From: Saccharofermentans sp.
GTDB lineage: Bacteria > Bacillota > Clostridia > Saccharofermentanales > Saccharofermentanaceae
Direction of reading: 5' to 3'
Assembly: GCA_016292145.1 (NCBI GenBank)
Contig: JAEFBA010000008.1
Location: 1 to 52,675 of the forward strand
DNA: 52,675 nucleotides
Positions 1 to 8,687 of this stretch are shown here, piece by piece. Both the position numbers and the translations under genes were made by a program. The notes beneath the pieces are model-generated. The model had not been told where the DNA came from and made no database searches. It worked only from the letters and a program-made list of their open reading frames with translations. Numbering within the stretch: the first letter of the stretch is position 1; the number at the start of each line of letters is the position of its first letter.

Positions 1-135
1 CAGATCCCTGCTCATCTTAACGGACGTAACAGATGTCAGCAAAGGAACTCTGGGATCCTTTAACTTGGTTGAGATAATCGTGGAGACGATCTTCTGGATC
101 TCGTCCCCAACTATCTCAGGTCTTCTGTTTTTCAT
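1..135 (-). CDS. rbfA: Ribosome-binding factor A, N-terminal part (cut by window edge)
   Basis: RbfA binds the 30S subunit and helps 16S rRNA 5'-end maturation. Only the first 45 codons are present; the gene runs off the window start. The translation begins MKNRRPEIVGDEIQKI and continues with a KDPR motif and a V.TS-V.MSRDL pattern, which is the conserved start of the RbfA KH-like fold. The ATG lies one base after the infB stop codon (TGA at 137-139), so translation is probably coupled. The gene order infB-rbfA is the usual Firmicutes order and supports the call. Confidence 0.9.
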   Translation of the reverse strand, partial: MKNRRPEIVGDEIQKIVSTIISTKLKDPRVPLLTSVTSVKMSRDL

Positions 136-136
136 A

Positions 137-3004
137 TCAGTCCCTCTTAACTTCGACGTTGCCGAATGCTTCGATAACGTCGCCGATCTTAATGTCGTTG
201 TACTTCTCGACTGTAAGACCGCACTCATGTCCGGATACTACTTCCTTAACGGAATCCTTCTCGTGCTGCAGGGAACCGAGTACACCTGTGTAAACGACAA
301 CGTCGTCTCTGATGACTCTGACATTGGAAGATCTCTGGATCTTACCGTCTGTAACATAGCAGCCTCCGATAGTACCGATACCGCTGACCTTGAAGAGCTG
401 TCTGACTTCCGCATGACCCCAGACGACTTCCTCGATCTTGGGTGCGAGCATACCCTTCATAGCGTTCTCGACATCCTCGATAGCGTTATAGATGACGCTG
501 TAAAGTCTGATGTCTACGCCTGTCTCTTTTGCCTTGTCGATGATCATCTGTGAAGGTCTTACGTTGAAGCCGATGATGATAGCATTGGATACGTCAGCAA
601 GTACGATATCTGATTCGTTGATAGCACCGACTGCACCGTGGATAACGTTGATCTTGACCTCTTCATTTGTAAGCTTCTCCAAGGACTGCTGAACTGCTTC
701 GACAGAACCCTGAACGTCAGCCTTGATGATGATATTGAGATCCTTAACATCGCCTGCTGCCATCTGTGCTGCGAGCGTATCAAGGCTCATCTTGGATGAT
801 CTGTGGAGCTGCTCTTCTCTCTGCTTGATCTTACGCTTCTCAACGAGCTGTCTTGCTGTCTTATCGTCATCTACCGCAAAGAGGATCTCACCTGCCTGAG
901 GAACCTCAGGAAGACCTAAGATCTCTACAGGAATCGAAGGACCTGCCTTCTTGATAGGCATACCCTTATCGTCGTACATAGCTCTTACGTTACCTAAGAT
1001 AGGTCCGCATACAACTGTATCGCCCTGTCTTAATGTACCGCGCTGGATGAGAACGGATGCAACGGCACCTCTGTTCTTATCGAGCTTAGCTTCGATAACA
1101 GCACCCTTTGCCTGGCCCTTAGGATCGGCCTTGAGTTCCATGACGTCTGCCGTAAGCAATACGTTTTCGAGAAGGTCGTCAATACCTGTGCCCTGCTTTG
1201 CGGAGATAGGTACCATGATCGTCTGGCCGCCCCACTCTTCACATATGAGACCGTACTGTGTAAGTTCCTGCTTAACTCTGTCAGGATTTGCGCCGGGCTT
1301 ATCGATCTTGTTGATGGCAACGATGATCTCTGTGTTTGCAGCCTTTGCGTGGTTGATAGCTTCGATCGTCTGAGGCATTACACCGTCGTCTGCAGCTACA
1401 ACGAGAATAGCGATATCCGTGAACTGTGCACCTCTTGCTCTCATCGTTGTGAACGCTTCGTGACCGGGAGTATCAAGGAATGTGATCTGACGGCCCTTAA
1501 GTCTTACTGTGTAAGCACCGATCTTCTGTGTGATACCGCCGGCTTCGCCTTCAGTAACGTTGGAAGATCTGATCTTATCGAGGAGTGATGTCTTACCGTG
1601 GTCAACGTGACCCATGACAACGACTACCGGAGGTCTTGTCTCGAGGTTCTCCGGATTGTCCTCATCAACAAAGAGGATATCCTCTTCCGTCTTCTCCTCA
1701 AGGAGTTCAGCGTTAATGCCGAAGCTGTCTGCTACGAGGCATGCAGTATCGAAATCGAGTTCCTGGTTGATCGTTGCCATTACGCCGAGCTTCATCAAAG
1801 CCATGATGATGTCAGAGCTCTTCTTGCCGATACCTTCAGCGAACTCCTTGACGGTGATGAATGCAGGGATCTTGATCTCGGTGATTACCTGCTCAACAAC
1901 GTTCTGCTGTGACTCCTGCTTCTTTTTCTTCTTCTTGAATGAATAATCATCATAATCGCCGTCGCTGTTAACACGTCCCGTGAACTGTGATGAACGTGAC
2001 TGCTTTCTCTTATCGATGTTGGAGTTCTTCTCTCCGTCTCTTCTGTCGTTATTGTTATGCTTCTTGTCGAAAGCACTCTTCTCTGCATAGGAAGATCTGC
2101 TCTTCTTTGCATCTTCGATCGGAGCTTCCGCTCTCGGCTTGGGTGCTCTCTTGAACTGAGGACGCTGGTTGTCATCGTCCTTGTCCTTATCGAATCCGCC
2201 GCCTGCGGGTTTCTGGAAACCGCCGCCCTGCTTCTGGAAGCCGCCGCCTCTGTTGTTATTGTAGCCGCCCTGGCCGCCTGATCTCATCGGGCTCTTCTTG
2301 TCTCTGCCGGAATATGTAATTACCGTAGAGCTTCTTATAGTCTCGCCTCTGGCAGGTACGTCAGGAAGCGAAATAACTGCTGAAGAGAGCCTCGGCTTAG
2401 GAGGTACCGGTGCTGCTTCAGGTTTCTTCTCTTCCTTAACGGGCTCGGGCTTAACCTCAGGCTTAGCCTCAGGTTTTGCTTCCGGCTTAACTTCAGGCTT
2501 TTCTTCCTTAACTTCAGGTGCCTTGGGAGCAGGCTCTTCTGCCTTCTTCTCAGGCTTTGCCTCAGCCTTGGGAGCCTTTGGAGCTGCCTTCTTTACAGGC
2601 TTCTTCTCTTCTGCGGGAATTTCCTCAGCCTTAGCCTCGGACTCCTTCTTCTCAGTCTTCTTTGCGGAAGGCTTCTTTGCAGGAGCTTCTGCCTTTTCTG
2701 TCTTCTCTGTCTTTTCAGCCTTCTCGGTCTTTGCAGCAGTCTTCTTGGCAGGCTTCTTCTCTTCAGCCGGCTTCTCTTCTGCCTTCTCTTCGGCAGGCTT
2801 CTTTGCTGCAGGCTTCTTAGCAGGCTTTACCTCTTCTGCGGGAGCAGGTGCAGGTGTCTGGACCTTTACCTCAGCAACGGGTGCTGCCGCCTCAGGTGCG
2901 TCATCGGTCTTCTTCTTATGAACACGGCCGAGCCTCATCTTCTTGCTGCCGGATACGCCGCCGACTGTCAGGTCTTTCTTCTTAATATCGTTATCTTCAC
3001 TCAT
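137..3004 (-). CDS. infB: Translation initiation factor IF-2
   Basis: IF-2 is the GTPase that brings initiator tRNA to the 30S subunit and promotes 50S joining. About 955 residues. The first ~350 residues are a low-complexity Lys/Ala/Glu/Pro linker followed by a Gly/Arg/Asn-rich stretch. Then come the IF2 N-terminal domain and the GTPase domain with G1 [10 protein letters not shown]3 DTPGHEAF and G4 NKID, then domain II and the C-terminal fMet-tRNA binding domains. The start is chosen as the ATG whose A overlaps the ylxQ stop (TGATG at 3006-3002); a TTG one codon upstream is also possible. An AGGAGG lies about 10 bases upstream. The long Ala/Lys-rich N-terminus is common in clostridial IF-2 but variable in sequence. 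Confidence 0.97.
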   Translation of the reverse strand: MSEDNDIKKKDLTVGGVSGSKKMRLGRVHKKKTDDAPEAAAPVAEVKVQTPAPAPAEEVKPAKKPAAKKPAEEKAEEKPAEEKKPAKKTAAKTEKAEKTEKTEKAEAPAKKPSAKKTEKKESEAKAEEIPAEEKKPVKKAAPKAPKAEAKPEKKAEEPAPKAPEVKEEKPEVKPEAKPEAKPEVKPEPVKEEKKPEAAPVPPKPRLSSAVISLPDVPARGETIRSSTVITYSGRDKKSPMRSGGQGGYNNNRGGGFQKQGGGFQKPAGGGFDKDKDDDNQRPQFKRAPKPRAEAPIEDAKKSRSSYAEKSAFDKKHNNNDRRDGEKNSNIDKRKQSRSSQFTGRVNSDGDYDDYSFKKKKKKQESQQNVVEQVITEIKIPAFITVKEFAEGIGKKSSDIIMALMKLGVMATINQELDFDTACLVADSFGINAELLEEKTEEDILFVDEDNPENLETRPPVVVVMGHVDHGKTSLLDKIRSSNVTEGEAGGITQKIGAYTVRLKGRQITFLDTPGHEAFTTMRARGAQFTDIAILVVAADDGVMPQTIEAINHAKAANTEIIVAINKIDKPGANPDRVKQELTQYGLICEEWGGQTIMVPISAKQGTGIDDLLENVLLTADVMELKADPKGQAKGAVIEAKLDKNRGAVASVLIQRGTLRQGDTVVCGPILGNVRAMYDDKGMPIKKAGPSIPVEILGLPEVPQAGEILFAVDDDKTARQLVEKRKIKQREEQLHRSSKMSLDTLAAQMAAGDVKDLNIIIKADVQGSVEAVQQSLEKLTNEEVKINVIHGAVGAINESDIVLADVSNAIIIGFNVRPSQMIIDKAKETGVDIRLYSVIYNAIEDVENAMKGMLAPKIEEVVWGHAEVRQLFKVSGIGTIGGCYVTDGKIQRSSNVRVIRDDVVVYTGVLGSLQHEKDSVKEVVSGHECGLTVEKYNDIKIGDVIEAFGNVEVKRD

Positions 3005-3336
3005 CAATTATCGTCCTCCTCGCTAATCTTCTCGATTATGGCGGATATACCATCCGCAAAGCTTTTATCTGTAATAGCCGCAACTGCTCTGGCAGGTTTG
3101 CCCAAGGCATCTCCCAGTTCATCCGAACTTCCGAAACTGTAACAGGGGATCTCTTCCGTACCGGTTATGTTCCGCAAGATCTTGTCCAAAGAATTTCCCG
3201 AAATGTCTTTGGTGATTATCAGGAGTTTTACGTTGCCCGAACGGATCGCTCCGATCACTGAATCGCTTCCTGATACCGCCTTGCCTGCTCTTGCAGCAAG
3301 CCCGATCATTCCGTATGCTCTTTCCTTATCTGTCAT
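3004..3336 (-). CDS. ylxQ: L7Ae/L30e-family RNA-binding protein YlxQ
   Basis: A 110-residue protein of the L7Ae/L30e/S12e ribosomal-protein-like fold. It carries the family features [11 protein letters not shown] near residue 13-23, followed by a [10 protein letters not shown] strand-helix and the [12 protein letters not shown] segment near the C-terminus. Homologues sit between ylxR and infB in most Firmicutes and bind RNA; the cellular role is not settled. The ATG overlaps the ylxR stop by one base (TAATG), and the stop overlaps the infB start, so the three genes are translationally coupled. An AAAGGAG lies just upstream. Function beyond RNA binding is inference. Confidence 0.88.
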   Translation of the reverse strand: MTDKERAYGMIGLAARAGKAVSGSDSVIGAIRSGNVKLLIITKDISGNSLDKILRNITGTEEIPCYSFGSSDELGDALGKPARAVAAITDKSFADGISAIIEKISEEDDN

Positions 3337-3611
3337 TACTCTCCTTTGATGCTCTCTAACAGGGATTTTGCTAGTGCCTTGATCTCATCTTCGGTCAAAG
3401 GCTTCTTAAGTCCCTTTGAAAGCTTTGCTGCCTTCTTTAATTCAGCAGTTATGCATGCCTCGTTGCGGCAGAGATATGCGCCTCTTCCGGCAAGCTTGCC
3501 GGTCGGGTCATATACGACGTCACCGTCAGGTGTTACCACAACACGCAAGAGCTCGTTCTTGTCTCTTACCGTTCTGCAGGATACACAACTTCTTTGCGGC
3601 TTTTTCTTCAT
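3336..3611 (-). CDS. rnpM: YlxR/RnpM family (DUF448) RNA-binding protein
   Basis: A 91-residue basic protein with the DUF448 hallmark: CVSCRT near residues 9-14, a basic strand (LLRVVVTPDG), then GRGAYLC followed by a Cys. Members of this family bind RNA, and the Bacillus subtilis protein has been reported to modulate RNase P, hence the name RnpM. The product here should be a small cytosolic RNA-binding protein. It lies 21 bases after nusA and overlaps ylxQ by one base. The start codon has only a weak Shine-Dalgarno sequence, which fits coupling to the preceding nusA. Confidence 0.88.
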   Translation of the reverse strand: MKKKPQRSCVSCRTVRDKNELLRVVVTPDGDVVYDPTGKLAGRGAYLCRNEACITAELKKAAKLSKGLKKPLTEDEIKALAKSLLESIKGE

Positions 3612-3632
3612 AACTTCAAATCGCTCTGCTTC

Positions 3633-4805
3633 TTATTCGTTCTTTCCTGCTTCATCATCAACAACCGTAAAGTCATCGATAAGTGCCTTTGATGCTTCAA
3701 CGCTCTCATCGGATTCCTTCTTGATGTCGATCTTAAAACCTGTAAGTCTTGCAGCAAGACGAACGTTCTGTCCGCTCTTACCGATAGCGAGTGAGAACTG
3801 CTGGTCAGGTACGATTACCTTTGCATATCTCTCAACTTCGCCGTTCTCGTTTGTTGTGATCTCAGTATCAACTCTGGAAACCTTTGCAGGCTGCAGAGCT
3901 TCACTGATGAAGAGAGCCGGATCTTCCTTCCAGTCAACGATGTCGATCTTCTCTTCAGCGAGCTCGTTCATGATCTGCTGGACTCTCTGGCCTCTCTGAC
4001 CTACGCATGAACCCTTTGCATCGATATCGGGATCTTTTGAGTAAACAGCAACCTTTGTTCTGGAACCGGCTTCTCTTGCAACGGATCTGATGATAACGTC
4101 GCCTGCCTTGATCTCAGGTACCTCAAGCTCGAAAAGCTTGGTTACGAGTCTTGCGTCTGTTCTTGAAAGAACAACGGAAGGTCTGCCGTTAGCTTCCTCA
4201 ACGCCCATTACGAGGAACTTCATGATCTTGTCCTGATCGTAATGCTCGTTTCTGTTATTTCTGATCTGTCCGTCGTGCTTAACGATAGCTTCAGCACGGC
4301 CGATATTTACGTATACGTTTCTTGCATCCTTACGAACGATGGTACCGGATGTGATCTCACCGATCTTGCCGGAGAACTCCTTCTCGATCTTTAAGGACTC
4401 AGCATCTCTGAGCTTCTGGTTGATAGCATTCTTTGCAGCGCTTGCAGCAAGGCGGCCCAAGTCTTCAACGTCGATACCGATCTCGATCTCGTCTCCGACT
4501 TCAACATCCTCATAGCCAAGCTCTTTTGCATCTTCAATGGAAATCTCGTTTGCCTCGTCAATTACATCATCAACGACTTCAGCGAGCTTATAAACATAGA
4601 TCTCGCCTGTCTCTCTGTCGATCTCAGCGCTTACGGACTTGATATCCTGCTTGTTGCCGCCGAACTCACGTCTGTACGCTGCAACGAGACCGCTCTCGAT
4701 CGCCTGGAAAACTTCCTCTTCGTCGATGTCTCTTTCTTCAGCGAGGAGCTTAACAAGACTTACTATTGTATCCTTGGGTTCCTCTTCATTCTTCTTTCTG
4801 GGCAT
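3633..4805 (-). CDS. nusA: Transcription termination/antitermination factor NusA
   Basis: NusA binds RNA polymerase and nascent RNA and influences pausing, intrinsic termination and antitermination. At 390 residues it has the short Gram-positive form: N-terminal RNAP-binding domain (about 1-130), S1 domain (about 135-205), then KH1 and KH2 (from about 210; RGQRVQQIMNEL and AIGKSGQNVRLAARL are the KH GXXG segments). The C-terminal acidic repeats of E. coli NusA are absent, as expected for Firmicutes. The start follows an AGGAGG with good spacing. Because the leader of this operon contains an intrinsic terminator (5321-5352), autoregulation by NusA is a reasonable inference. Confidence 0.97.
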   Translation of the reverse strand: MPRKKNEEEPKDTIVSLVKLLAEERDIDEEEVFQAIESGLVAAYRREFGGNKQDIKSVSAEIDRETGEIYVYKLAEVVDDVIDEANEISIEDAKELGYEDVEVGDEIEIGIDVEDLGRLAASAAKNAINQKLRDAESLKIEKEFSGKIGEITSGTIVRKDARNVYVNIGRAEAIVKHDGQIRNNRNEHYDQDKIMKFLVMGVEEANGRPSVVLSRTDARLVTKLFELEVPEIKAGDVIIRSVAREAGSRTKVAVYSKDPDIDAKGSCVGQRGQRVQQIMNELAEEKIDIVDWKEDPALFISEALQPAKVSRVDTEITTNENGEVERYAKVIVPDQQFSLAIGKSGQNVRLAARLTGFKIDIKKESDESVEASKALIDDFTVVDDEAGKNE

Positions 4806-4836
4806 TTTTATTTCCTCCTAACATTAATAATCTTGT

Positions 4837-5301
4837 TTAAAAATCTATATGACGAACGGCCTTCGCTATGTCCTCGAGTGCGAGTTCCAGCTCTTCGCCG
4901 TTATCAAATACGAATGTTGCCTTGCCTTCTTCTGCACCCTTTATTGCTGCAGTAAAGCTCTTCTTGCCGTCGCGGGGCTGATAAAGCGATACGTCAACCT
5001 TCTCGCCTGCATATCTTACGTAATCCTTCTCGGTCTCCAGAGGTCTTGTAAGACCAGGTGAAGAGACTTCGAAGAAATCGGGATCGATCGAAGATGATTC
5101 ATCTATGATCGGATCTACCGCACGGCTTACAGTCTCACAGTCATCGATGCCGATACCGCCACGCTTATCGATATAGAGCGTCAGCACCATGCCTCTGGCC
5201 TCTTTGACGTATGAGCAGTCGACCAGGTCAAATCCCAGTCCGGTTACGACAGGTTCAGCAATCTCAAATGCTTCCTGTGCGATTTTCGATCTCTTAGCCA
5301 A
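4837..5301 (-). CDS. rimP: Ribosome maturation factor RimP
   Basis: RimP assists 30S subunit assembly. From the chosen TTG start the protein is 154 residues, the usual length. Diagnostic segments are GLGFDLVDCSYVKE, the D-DC-TVSRAVDPIID segment and EVSSPGLTRPL. The reading frame stays open upstream to 5427, but a strong AGAAGGAG lies 7 bases before the TTG at 5301 and nothing comparable precedes the upstream ATG. The upstream part also covers the terminator and the promoter, so a longer protein is unlikely. First gene of the rimP-nusA-rnpM-ylxQ-infB-rbfA operon; nusA follows after 31 bases. Confidence 0.93.
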   Translation of the reverse strand: MAKRSKIAQEAFEIAEPVVTGLGFDLVDCSYVKEARGMVLTLYIDKRGGIGIDDCETVSRAVDPIIDESSSIDPDFFEVSSPGLTRPLETEKDYVRYAGEKVDVSLYQPRDGKKSFTAAIKGAEEGKATFVFDNGEELELALEDIAKAVRHIDF

Positions 5302-5320
5302 GTTTTTTCTCCTTCTACAA

Positions 5321-5352
5321 CAAAAAACGGACACGCCATCCGGCTGTCCGTT
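5321..5352 (-). terminator. Intrinsic terminator inside the rimP-nusA operon leader
   Basis: On the minus strand ACGGACA pairs with TGTCCGT (7 bp, extendable by AA/TT outside). The stem continues inward as GCC/GGC past a single bulged G, giving about 10-12 bp closed by a GGAT loop. It is followed directly by six T residues (5321-5327). The structure sits between the promoter at 5381-5409 and the rimP Shine-Dalgarno sequence, so it would stop transcription before the first gene. It is therefore an attenuator candidate rather than an end-of-operon terminator. Confidence 0.8.
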
Positions 5353-5380
5353 CGATAAAAACTCTTTTATGAACTGGGTT

Positions 5381-5409
5381 ATTCTATCATATTTAAAAGA
5401 ATAGTGCAA
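5381..5409 (-). promoter_or_regulatory. Sigma-A-type promoter of the rimP-nusA-infB operon
   Basis: Minus-strand -35 TTGCAC (5404-5409), 17-bp spacer, -10 TAGAAT (5381-5386). The predicted transcript starts near 5374, which leaves a leader of about 73 bases before the rimP TTG and places the terminator hairpin inside it. Confidence 0.75.
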
Positions 5410-5522
5410 ACCGAAAAATGTCCTCAATTTTTTACACTTTTATATTCATTTCACGCGCCAAATACAGTAAAATAAGTCTATCCAGATACACATGGAAATA
5501 TGATCCCCAAAGGAGACATTCT

Positions 5523-5930
5523 ATGATTAAACTTATTGCAGGACCTAAGGGCACGGGCAAGACAGCTAAGCTCGTCGATGACATTAACGCAGTTGCAGCT
5601 ACTGACAGCAACGTCGTATGCCTTGAGAGAGGAAACAGATTAGACCAGCTTCTTAAGCCCACTGTTCGTCTTGTAAATATGAAAGAATACCCCATCGAAG
5701 GTTTTGATCAGGTTCTCGCATTCATCTGCGGCATCTGCTCCAAAGATTACGATCTTACACATATCTATGTTGACGCAATCTGCAAAGTAGCTAATAACTA
5801 CGATCCCGAAGGCCTCGGTGCTTTCCTCTTGAAGCTTGATGCTTTCCTGAAGGACACACCCGTTGTTGCTACTATTCTTTACAGCGGTGATGTTGACAGC
5901 CTTCCCGAAGAAGCAAGAAAGTTCGCTTGA
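5523..5930 (+). CDS. Small P-loop NTPase-like protein of unknown function
   Basis: A 135-residue protein that begins with a textbook Walker A, GPKGTGKT (residues 7-14), and has a plausible Walker B (HIYVDAI near 85). Nothing else of a larger ATPase is present, so it is a minimal P-loop protein. Similar short proteins are common in Clostridia, often labelled ATP-binding or PilT-like without experimental support. The ATG is preceded by AAAGGAG at good spacing; the frame is open upstream but lacks a ribosome site. A weak promoter (TTCATT, 17 bp, TAAAAT) lies near 5445-5475. A terminator follows at 5955. Function unknown. Confidence 0.75.
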   Translation: MIKLIAGPKGTGKTAKLVDDINAVAATDSNVVCLERGNRLDQLLKPTVRLVNMKEYPIEGFDQVLAFICGICSKDYDLTHIYVDAICKVANNYDPEGLGAFLLKLDAFLKDTPVVATILYSGDVDSLPEEARKFA

Positions 5931-5954
5931 GACAATTTAATATCCGGTAAAATT

Positions 5955-5984
5955 CCCGGGCCTATATACAGGTCCGGGGTTTTT
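5955..5984 (+). terminator. Intrinsic terminator after the P-loop gene
   Basis: CCCGGGCC (5955-5962) pairs with GGTCCGGG (5971-5978) over 8 bp including one G-U, with an 8-base loop, followed by GTTTTT. It lies 25 bases after the stop codon of the P-loop gene and before the mscL ribosome site, so mscL probably has separate transcription. Confidence 0.8.
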
Positions 5985-6015
5985 AATAACAATCCACATC
6001 AGGAGGGAGAAACAT

Positions 6016-6471
6016 ATGGGTTTAATATCAGAATTCAAGGAATTCGCACTCAAGGGTAATGTAGTTGACATGGCAATCGGTGTCATCATCGGTGCTGCGT
6101 TCAAGGACATCGTTACGTCTTTCACAGACAGTTTCATCAATCCTTTGATCGCTTCTGTCGGCGGCGCTGAGATCGCAGGCGCGATCAGACTTCCGTGGGT
6201 AGACTATACAGGTCTCGACCCTGAGCAGATCGCAGCTCTTTCACTCAACTACGGTGCATTTATCACAGCTATCATCAACTTCCTTATCATGGCGTTGATC
6301 CTCTTCTTCATGCTCAAGGCCATCAACACACTTAAGGGTGGCATAGGCAAGCTCGCAAAGAAAAAGAAGGGCGCTAAGGAAGAAGAACCTGCACCTGCAC
6401 CCGAGCCTTCTGATGAAGTTAAGCTCCTCACAGAGATCAAGGATCTCCTCAAGGCACAGAACAGTAAATAA
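6016..6471 (+). CDS. mscL: Large-conductance mechanosensitive channel MscL
   Basis: MscL forms a homopentameric membrane pore that opens under high membrane tension and releases solutes on hypo-osmotic shock. The 151-residue protein starts with the conserved amphipathic helix (FKEFALKGNVVDMAIGVIIGAAF). TM1 is about residues 15-45 and TM2 about 78-103 (AFITAIINFLIMALILFFML). A Lys-rich linker and a Glu/Pro/Ala tail ending in a C-terminal helix (EVKLLTEIKDLLKAQ) complete the normal architecture. The ATG follows AGGAGGGAG. A strong terminator follows at 6498. Single-gene unit. Confidence 0.97.
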   Translation: MGLISEFKEFALKGNVVDMAIGVIIGAAFKDIVTSFTDSFINPLIASVGGAEIAGAIRLPWVDYTGLDPEQIAALSLNYGAFITAIINFLIMALILFFMLKAINTLKGGIGKLAKKKKGAKEEEPAPAPEPSDEVKLLTEIKDLLKAQNSK

Positions 6472-6497
6472 CCGGCTGTTAATGATCTGAAAAGCAA

Positions 6498-6528
6498 GAG
6501 GCTGTCTTAAATGACAGCCTCTTTTTTT
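6498..6528 (+). terminator. Intrinsic terminator after mscL
   Basis: GAGGCTGTC (6498-6506), 6-base loop, GACAGCCTC (6513-6521), then seven T. The 9-bp stem is perfect. It overlaps the stop codon region of the convergent MutS-like gene and may also slow transcription arriving from that side, although the minus-strand U-tract is poor. Confidence 0.9.
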
Positions 6529-8104
6529 ACATTCCTTTCATCTGGTCATAAGTTATGCCGTATTTCTCAGCTATGTTTCTCGCATATGAACTCGTATCAG
6601 GTTCACTCCGCTTGATCTTGAAAGTGTTCTGATTATTCTTTATCTCCATTACGATGCTTACGATCCTGCTCTTGCCTTCCCAGCCGTTCATCTCAGGAAT
6701 GCATGAAGCCAGCTCGTGAATGTGGGTGTTAAAGATAACACACGAGCCTTTGTCCTTGAGGATATGCAGAAGGTCCTTGCTAAGATAGAGTGCATCAGCA
6801 GCAGATGTCGTGGAGAATGTCTCATTAAAGAGCAGGAGCGAATCAGAATCAGCGATCTTTACTATCTCCTTGATCCTCACTGCTTCTTCTCCCAAACGAC
6901 CGTAATTGATGGTAAGGTTCTCATCGATTGGGAAATGGGTAAGGATATTCTTGAACGGAATTCCCTTGAAAGAATCTGCAGTTACAAACATTCCCAATGA
7001 AGCCATTAAGGATATCATTCCCAACGCCTGTTCCAATATCGTTTTGCCGCCTCTGTTCGGACCGGTAAGAATAAATAACTTCTCATCATCCGTGAACGTG
7101 AAATCGTTCTTTACGATATTCTCCTGCCCCTTTATGGCAAGACGGATGTTATAAAGGCCTTGGATCTCCGGTTCCTTACCGGGTATTATCTCCGGAAAGA
7201 CTACAGAATAATTTTTCTCTTTGAGTTTTCTTCCCAACTTCGCGGCATTTACATAGAATACAAGTCCGCTGTAGAGATTGGTAAGCAGTCTTGAATCGTA
7301 TTTTGCGTGCTTCTTGATAAGGTGCTTTACCTCTCCGAAATGCTTCCACAAATGCTTTTTGAGATGAGGCGTCATTGCCGTCAGGAGCGGATCCTGATAT
7401 TTATACTGCTTGAAAGGATTGCTTACAATGGCAGTAACGTTGTAGTCCATTATGGTATAGGTTGACCTGGGCTTATAATCGACGAACTCTATCGCAGTTA
7501 CATTCTCGATATCCATTTCCGCAGTCAGGGTAACACCTACTATTGCGCCTCTTACGCCCTGAAGGTCCTCATGTATCTTCTCAATATCCGGCTTTACTGC
7601 TTTGAACTTCTCGTCTTCGGCTATCTCCTTTAAAGCAGCTCTTAAAGCTATAAGGCCTTCAGCCTTGATATCGCTCTCTGAAAGCGCGCGGCTAAGGGAT
7701 TCGATAACTTCAACATATACTTTTAATTCTCTTAATTCTTCGAGAAGTCCCGACAGGGAATTGTCCCTGTCGCGCATACGCTTTGCGCCGGTGTTATAGA
7801 ACTGCAGGATCTTTATCGCATCTAATGAATCCTTGATGGAATCATAGAGTGCCTCGTTATCCATAAGGTCTTTTAAGATCTCCTGTCTGTAGTTCATGTC
7901 GTAAGGATCAGTAGGGATCTTAGTCATGATGTCTTTAAGGACTTTCTGTTCCTCTTCGACACCTGTCATAAACTCTATTACTTCATAAAGCGCGATATCC
8001 TTTGCACTCTCAGAAGGCAGTTCACGGTAACTGCCGTTCCCGCCTGTTTTATAAAGTATGTCTAATATCTTATTGGGAGTATCTTTGCCCTGCGTATTTT
8101 CCAT
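6527..8104 (-). CDS. MutS-family ATPase-domain protein (not MutS1/MutS2)
   Basis: About 525 residues. The C-terminal part is the MutS domain V ABC-type ATPase: Walker A GPNRGGKT (about residues 348-355), a Walker B region LLLFNETFSTTS in which the usual Asp-Glu is Asn-Glu, and a downstream TH.HELA switch. The N-terminal half is helical (lever/clamp-like) with no mismatch-recognition domain, and there is no C-terminal Smr nuclease, so it is neither MutS nor MutS2. Related stand-alone proteins of this type are common in Clostridia; their substrate is unknown. The ATG at 8104 is preferred because AGGATAG precedes it; an in-frame ATG at 8116 lacks a ribosome site. Convergent with mscL. Confidence 0.82.
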   Translation of the reverse strand: MENTQGKDTPNKILDILYKTGGNGSYRELPSESAKDIALYEVIEFMTGVEEEQKVLKDIMTKIPTDPYDMNYRQEILKDLMDNEALYDSIKDSLDAIKILQFYNTGAKRMRDRDNSLSGLLEELRELKVYVEVIESLSRALSESDIKAEGLIALRAALKEIAEDEKFKAVKPDIEKIHEDLQGVRGAIVGVTLTAEMDIENVTAIEFVDYKPRSTYTIMDYNVTAIVSNPFKQYKYQDPLLTAMTPHLKKHLWKHFGEVKHLIKKHAKYDSRLLTNLYSGLVFYVNAAKLGRKLKEKNYSVVFPEIIPGKEPEIQGLYNIRLAIKGQENIVKNDFTFTDDEKLFILTGPNRGGKTILEQALGMISLMASLGMFVTADSFKGIPFKNILTHFPIDENLTINYGRLGEEAVRIKEIVKIADSDSLLLFNETFSTTSAADALYLSKDLLHILKDKGSCVIFNTHIHELASCIPEMNGWEGKSRIVSIVMEIKNNQNTFKIKRSEPDTSSYARNIAEKYGITYDQMKGM

Positions 8105-8188
8105 ATCTATCCTCATTCTGCTTTTTTATTCACAGTATAAGGAACGGATGTGCGAAAAACAACCTGCCGGAATTATAGTTATCCTGCA

Positions 8189-8578
8189 TCATGCGAACGA
8201 AATAAAGTAATTATATTCAGGCATGTCGTTTCCGTACCATAATGAACTGATATGATGTTCTATGCCGTATGACATGGTAAAAGATCTTTCTCTGGTAGTA
8301 ACCTCAACACCGTCATCGCTGATCCTATCGATCTTCATTACCCAGCTGTCTTTGGCATATTCGGATCTTATCTCGTTTGAGATCTCGCCAAAGTATTCAA
8401 TTATAATATCGCCTTCTTTTATGTTCTTGAGATCATACTCTTCTCTGCCGGCAAAACTCTGTCCCGCTATTCCGTAACCGCTGCTTATAACTACGACCTT
8501 TGCAGTAATGCCGCGTTTACAGCTGCACATGGAAATAAGCATAACTAAAGAGAGAATTAAAGATAAGATCTTTCTCAT
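8189..8578 (-). CDS. Small secreted or lipoprotein-like protein, unknown
   Basis: A 129-residue protein with an N-terminal signal: MRKILSLILSLVMLISMCSC, a basic start, a hydrophobic core and Cys residues at 18 and 20. The lipobox is imperfect (Met or Ser before Cys), so lipidation is uncertain; export is likely. The rest is a small beta-rich domain (AKVVVISSGYG, GDIIIEYFGEIS, SWVMKIDRISDDGVEVTTRE) that I do not recognise. The start is chosen at 8578 because GGAGG precedes it; the longer frame to 8599 has no ribosome site. Stands alone between the MutS-like gene and the regulator operon. Confidence 0.6.
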   Translation of the reverse strand: MRKILSLILSLVMLISMCSCKRGITAKVVVISSGYGIAGQSFAGREEYDLKNIKEGDIIIEYFGEISNEIRSEYAKDSWVMKIDRISDDGVEVTTRERSFTMSYGIEHHISSLWYGNDMPEYNYFISFA

Positions 8579-8651
8579 ATAAGCCTCCGTCCAAAACACG
8601 CTGCATCATTCTATATTATAGATACAGTTTATCTGTGTAAGAAGTTGCAAA

Positions 8652-8680
8652 GGAAAACGGTCCGGATATTTCCGGACCGT
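8652..8680 (-). terminator. Terminator after the ArsR-type regulator
   Basis: On the minus strand ACGGTCCGGA and TCCGGACCGT form a perfect 10-bp stem around an AATA loop (8657-8680), followed by TTTCC. The U-tract is short, but the hairpin is strong and lies just after the stop codon at 8688. Confidence 0.7.
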
Positions 8681-8687
8681 CTTCTGA

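Noticed and set aside
2298-2921. A 207-codon plus-strand open frame of Ser/Ala/Gly/Phe
   Set aside because: Antisense of the low-complexity IF-2 N-terminus; no start signal.
4837-5427. A 196-residue RimP starting at 5427
   Set aside because: The extra N-terminus covers the promoter and terminator and lacks a ribosome site; the TTG at 5301 has one and gives the family length.
6527-8104. MutS2 (mutS2/RqcU)
   Set aside because: No Smr or KOW domain, length about 525 rather than about 780, and Asn-Glu in place of Asp-Glu in Walker B.
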